A stretch of DNA of 64,000 nt from Virgibacillus halotolerans (GTDB lineage: Bacteria > Bacillota > Bacilli > Bacillales > Amphibacillaceae), in NCBI RefSeq assembly GCF_016908515.1, contig NZ_JAFBEA010000003.1:415061-479060 (forward strand), read 5' to 3'. Shown one piece after another: positions 62,102 through 64,000 of this stretch. The first letter of the stretch is position 1. Each line of letters begins with the position of its first letter. Under the pieces are notes generated by a model that was given only the letters and a program-made list of their open reading frames with translations, searched no databases and was not told where the DNA came from. The translations under genes and the position numbers were made by a program.

Positions 62102-62130
62102 TTGACGAAATTTGCGTTACATGGTAAATT
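62102..62130 (+). promoter_or_regulatory. tRNA cluster promoter P1
   Basis: TTGACG, 17 nt, TAAATT. Confidence 0.55.
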
Positions 62131-62185
62131 AAATAAGCTGTTAAGTTAGTTCCGGCAGATTTCACTATTGTTTTTAAAAAAACAA

Positions 62186-62214
62186 TTGACATTGGTTGAA
62201 AAATGCTGTAATAT
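62186..62214 (+). promoter_or_regulatory. tRNA cluster promoter P2
   Basis: TTGACA, 17 nt, TAATAT; consensus-like strength, 125 bp before the first tRNA. Confidence 0.75.
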
Positions 62215-62338
62215 ATTTCTCGTTGTGATTATTTAAAAAGCATCTATACATTACATATGAACATGAATTTGGATGATTTCGTCGAATAAGCACAAATGGT
62301 TAAAGGGAAATGAGATATATTGTTTTAACTAAAATTAT

Positions 62339-62413
62339 TCCACAGTAGCTCAGTGGTAGAGCAATCGGCTGTTAACCGATCGGTCGTAGGTTCGAATCCT
62401 ACCTGTGGAGCCA
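62339..62413 (+). tRNA. tRNA-Asn (GTT)
   Basis: Full cloverleaf; anticodon loop CTGTTAA, T-loop GGTTCGAATCC, encoded GCCA end. Confidence 0.95.
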
Positions 62414-62414
62414 T

Positions 62415-62505
62415 GGAGAAGTACTCAAGTGGCTGAAGAGGCGCCCCTGCTAAGGGTGTAGGTCGTGAAAACGGCGCGAGGGTTCAAATCCCTCCTTCTC
62501 CGCCA
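62415..62505 (+). tRNA. tRNA-Ser (GCT)
   Basis: 91 nt with a long variable arm; anticodon GCT in CTGCTAA; encoded CCA. One base after tRNA-Asn. Confidence 0.95.
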
Positions 62506-62514
62506 TTCTTACAT

Positions 62515-62586
62515 GGCCCGTTGGTCAAGCGGTTAAGACACCGCCCTTTCACGGCGGTATCACGGGTTCGAATCCCGTACGGGTCA
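62515..62586 (+). tRNA. tRNA-Glu (TTC)
   Basis: Anticodon TTC in CTTTCAC; acceptor GGCCCGT / ACGGGTC; CCA not encoded. Confidence 0.95.
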
Positions 62587-62607
62587 TTTTCTCTTTCATA
62601 TAAAAGA

Positions 62608-62684
62608 GGTCTGGTAGTTCAGTTGGTTAGAATGCCTGCCTGTCACGCAGGAGGTCGCGGGTTCGAGTCCCGTCCAGACCGCCA
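62608..62684 (+). tRNA. tRNA-Asp (GTC)
   Basis: Anticodon GTC in CTGTCAC; acceptor GGTCTGG / CCAGACC; CCA encoded. This gene is not in the B. subtilis trnS set. Confidence 0.95.
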
Positions 62685-62693
62685 TTATATTGT

Positions 62694-62768
62694 TGGGCTG
62701 TAGCCAAGCGGTAAGGCATCGGGTTTTGATCCCGTGTATCCTAGGTTCGAATCCTAGCAGCCCAGCCA
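62694..62768 (+). tRNA. tRNA-Gln (TTG)
   Basis: Anticodon TTG in TTTTGAT; acceptor TGGGCTG / CAGCCCA; CCA encoded. Confidence 0.95.
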
Positions 62769-62831
62769 TATTTTTCTGGTGAGTAACCTGTTTAACGGTA
62801 ATATAGAAGATATGATTATGATAAAAAGTTG

Positions 62832-62861
62832 AAAATACTATTTTATGTAATAGTATTTTTT
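62832..62861 (+). terminator. Terminator inside the tRNA cluster
   Basis: AAAATACTATT / AATAGTATTTTTT; it splits the cluster into a five-gene and a seven-gene part. Confidence 0.8.
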
Positions 62862-62958
62862 CATCATTAGAAGCGCCATGCATTTGCAACTTTGAATAGT
62901 AAGTAACAGTGTGGTTTTTAAAAAAATGCTTTTAATAGAAGAACGAAGTTAATATAAC

Positions 62959-63031
62959 GAGCCATTAGCTCAGTCGGTAGAGCATCTGACTTTTAATCAG
63001 AGGGTCGGAGGTTCGAATCCTCCATGGCTCA
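62959..63031 (+). tRNA. tRNA-Lys (TTT)
   Basis: Anticodon TTT in CTTTTAA; acceptor GAGCCAT / ATGGCTC; CCA not encoded. Confidence 0.95.
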
Positions 63032-63047
63032 TCAAATCACGCCTCTT

Positions 63048-63129
63048 GCGGGTGTGGCGGAACTGGCAGACGCGCTAGACCCAGGATCTAGTGTCTTCGG
63101 ACGTGGGGGTTCAAATCCCTTCACCCGCA
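63048..63129 (+). tRNA. tRNA-Leu (CAG)
   Basis: Long variable arm; anticodon stem CTAGA / TCTAG around CCCAGGA; CCA not encoded. Confidence 0.93.
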
Positions 63130-63168
63130 CTTGATCGATATAATGAAGTGTCCAATAATTAATACTTT

Positions 63169-63251
<83 letters not shown>

Positions 63252-63305
63252 CTTAAATAGTTGCCTGCACTTACAAAATATGCTATATTTAGGAAGTCGC
63301 ATTTA

Positions 63306-63382
63306 GCGCCCGTAGCTCAATTGGATAGAGCGTCTGACTTCGGATCAGAAGGTTAGGGGTTCGACCCCTCTCGGGCGCACCA
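63306..63382 (+). tRNA. tRNA-Arg (TCG)
   Basis: Anticodon TCG in CTTCGGA; acceptor GCGCCCG / CGGGCGC; CCA encoded. Confidence 0.93.
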
Positions 63383-63388
63383 TTTTTA

Positions 63389-63465
63389 CGGGAAGTAGCT
63401 CAGCTTGGTAGAGCACTTGGTTTGGGACCAAGGGGTCGCAGGTTCGAATCCTGTCTTCCCGACCA
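63389..63465 (+). tRNA. tRNA-Pro (TGG)
   Basis: Anticodon TGG in TTTGGGA; acceptor CGGGAAG / CTTCCCG; CCA encoded. Confidence 0.95.
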
Positions 63466-63506
63466 TTGCAGCCAGTTATTTACATAATATGATGAAAACT
63501 TTATAT

Positions 63507-63580
63507 GCGGGTGTAGTTTAGTGGTAAAACCTCAGCCTTCCAAGCTGATGATGTGGGTTCGATTCCCATCACCCGCTCCA
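63507..63580 (+). tRNA. tRNA-Gly (TCC)
   Basis: Anticodon TCC in CTTCCAA; acceptor GCGGGTG / CACCCGC; CCA encoded. Confidence 0.95.
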
Positions 63581-63590
63581 TTTATTACAT

Positions 63591-63664
<74 letters not shown>

Positions 63665-63727
63665 TTCGTCCTTATAATGAAGGATGGTTAAGAAAATACG
63701 TCATCAAAAAACAATTTTAAATAATTG

Positions 63728-63756
63728 TTGACATTAAATACGATGTGTGTTATATT
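63728..63756 (+). promoter_or_regulatory. rRNA operon promoter
   Basis: TTGACA, 17 nt, TATATT, about 180 bp before the 16S gene. Confidence 0.8.
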
Positions 63757-63791
63757 TATTTAGTCGCTGTTTTGAAGCGGCGCAAAACATT

Positions 63792-63801
63792 TGCTCCTTG
63801 A
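63792..63801 (+). promoter_or_regulatory. boxA-like antitermination element in the rRNA leader
   Basis: TGCTCCTTGA, one base from the usual TGCTCTTTGA, followed by AAACTGAACAAAAC as in other Bacillus rRNA leaders. Confidence 0.6.
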
Positions 63802-63937
63802 AAACTGAACAAAACAACCAGTATGTCAAGAAAAACAGAGACTGTTTTTCGAACATCTAAAGGCTTGCCTTTAGATGAACAAGTAACAAGCTAAGACAAT
63901 TGATAGAGTCGATTGGTGTCGATTCTATTTCAAACAC

Positions 63938-64000
<63 letters not shown>

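Overview
The window is chromosomal DNA from a low-GC, endospore-forming-type Bacillota of the family Bacillaceae. The protein sequences and several dispersed repeats look most like the moderately halophilic group around Virgibacillus, Oceanobacillus and Lentibacillus; the genus is an inference. The strongest placement evidence is gene order. From about 36.5 kb to the end, the order cshA, ydbS, ydbT, rhomboid protease, acpS, ydcC, alr, mazE, mazF, rsbR-S-T-U-V-W, sigB, rsbX, tex, ydcK-like, tRNA cluster is that of the Bacillus subtilis ydb/ydc region up to its trnS genes. No prophage, plasmid, CRISPR array or defence island is visible.

Layout. 0-2.5 kb: 3' two-thirds of typA and a PQQ-type sugar dehydrogenase. 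3-7.6 kb: trehalose operon treP-treA-treR with a promoter that can be read in detail (cre-like site, two TreR palindromes). 7.6-9.8 kb: a two-gene ABC exporter and a YfhE-like gene. 9.9-12.3 kb: thiolase and acyl-CoA dehydrogenase (fatty acid beta-oxidation). 12.4-18.7 kb: DUF2254 membrane protein, CapA-like lipoprotein, YfhH, a glutamine-rich small protein, a DUF368 (PopT-type) lipid-carrier transporter, a thioredoxin-like protein and a glyoxalase-fold protein. 19.1-25.8 kb: a class A penicillin-binding protein with a repetitive acidic tail, a GNAT acetyltransferase, a two-component system followed by a PepSY protein (ykoGHI-like), and an L7/L12-like small protein. 25.9-31 kb: phnD-phnC-phnE-phnE transporter with a 5'-nucleotidase-type phosphoesterase. 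31-36 kb: small stress or redox genes, an esterase, DegV and an EamA transporter. 36.5-56.7 kb: the conserved cshA-to-rsbX block, interrupted by a three-gene xanthine-dehydrogenase-type operon and by repeats. 57-62 kb: tex, catalase, SprT-like. 62.3-64 kb: twelve tRNA genes and the start of a 16S rRNA gene.

How parts work together. The sigma-B module is complete: the stressosome (RsbR, RsbS, RsbT) activates the phosphatase RsbU, which dephosphorylates RsbV, which releases sigma-B from RsbW; RsbX resets the stressosome. A close match to a sigma-B promoter lies right after rsbU and another before the YhfK-like gene, so the window probably contains both the regulator and some of its targets.

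The most unusual content is between genes. At least three families of small dispersed repeats occur: (1) an approximately 60-80 bp element often found next to terminators, with two copies inside the sigB operon; (2) a GC-rich palindromic element of 100-350 bp with inverted ends; (3) a 98-bp direct repeat pair around a palindrome upstream of tex. A 223-bp insertion-like element with inverted ends and a perfect 9-bp target duplication sits inside a family 2 repeat and carries another family 2 repeat within it. The tRNA-Leu(GAG) gene contains the exact 17-bp core known as the ICEBs1 integration site, apparently unoccupied. A split duplication flanking the penicillin-binding protein gene left one dead acetyltransferase start and one dead glyoxalase tail. 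I found no clear candidate for a wholly new multi-gene system; the repeat architecture is the best lead.
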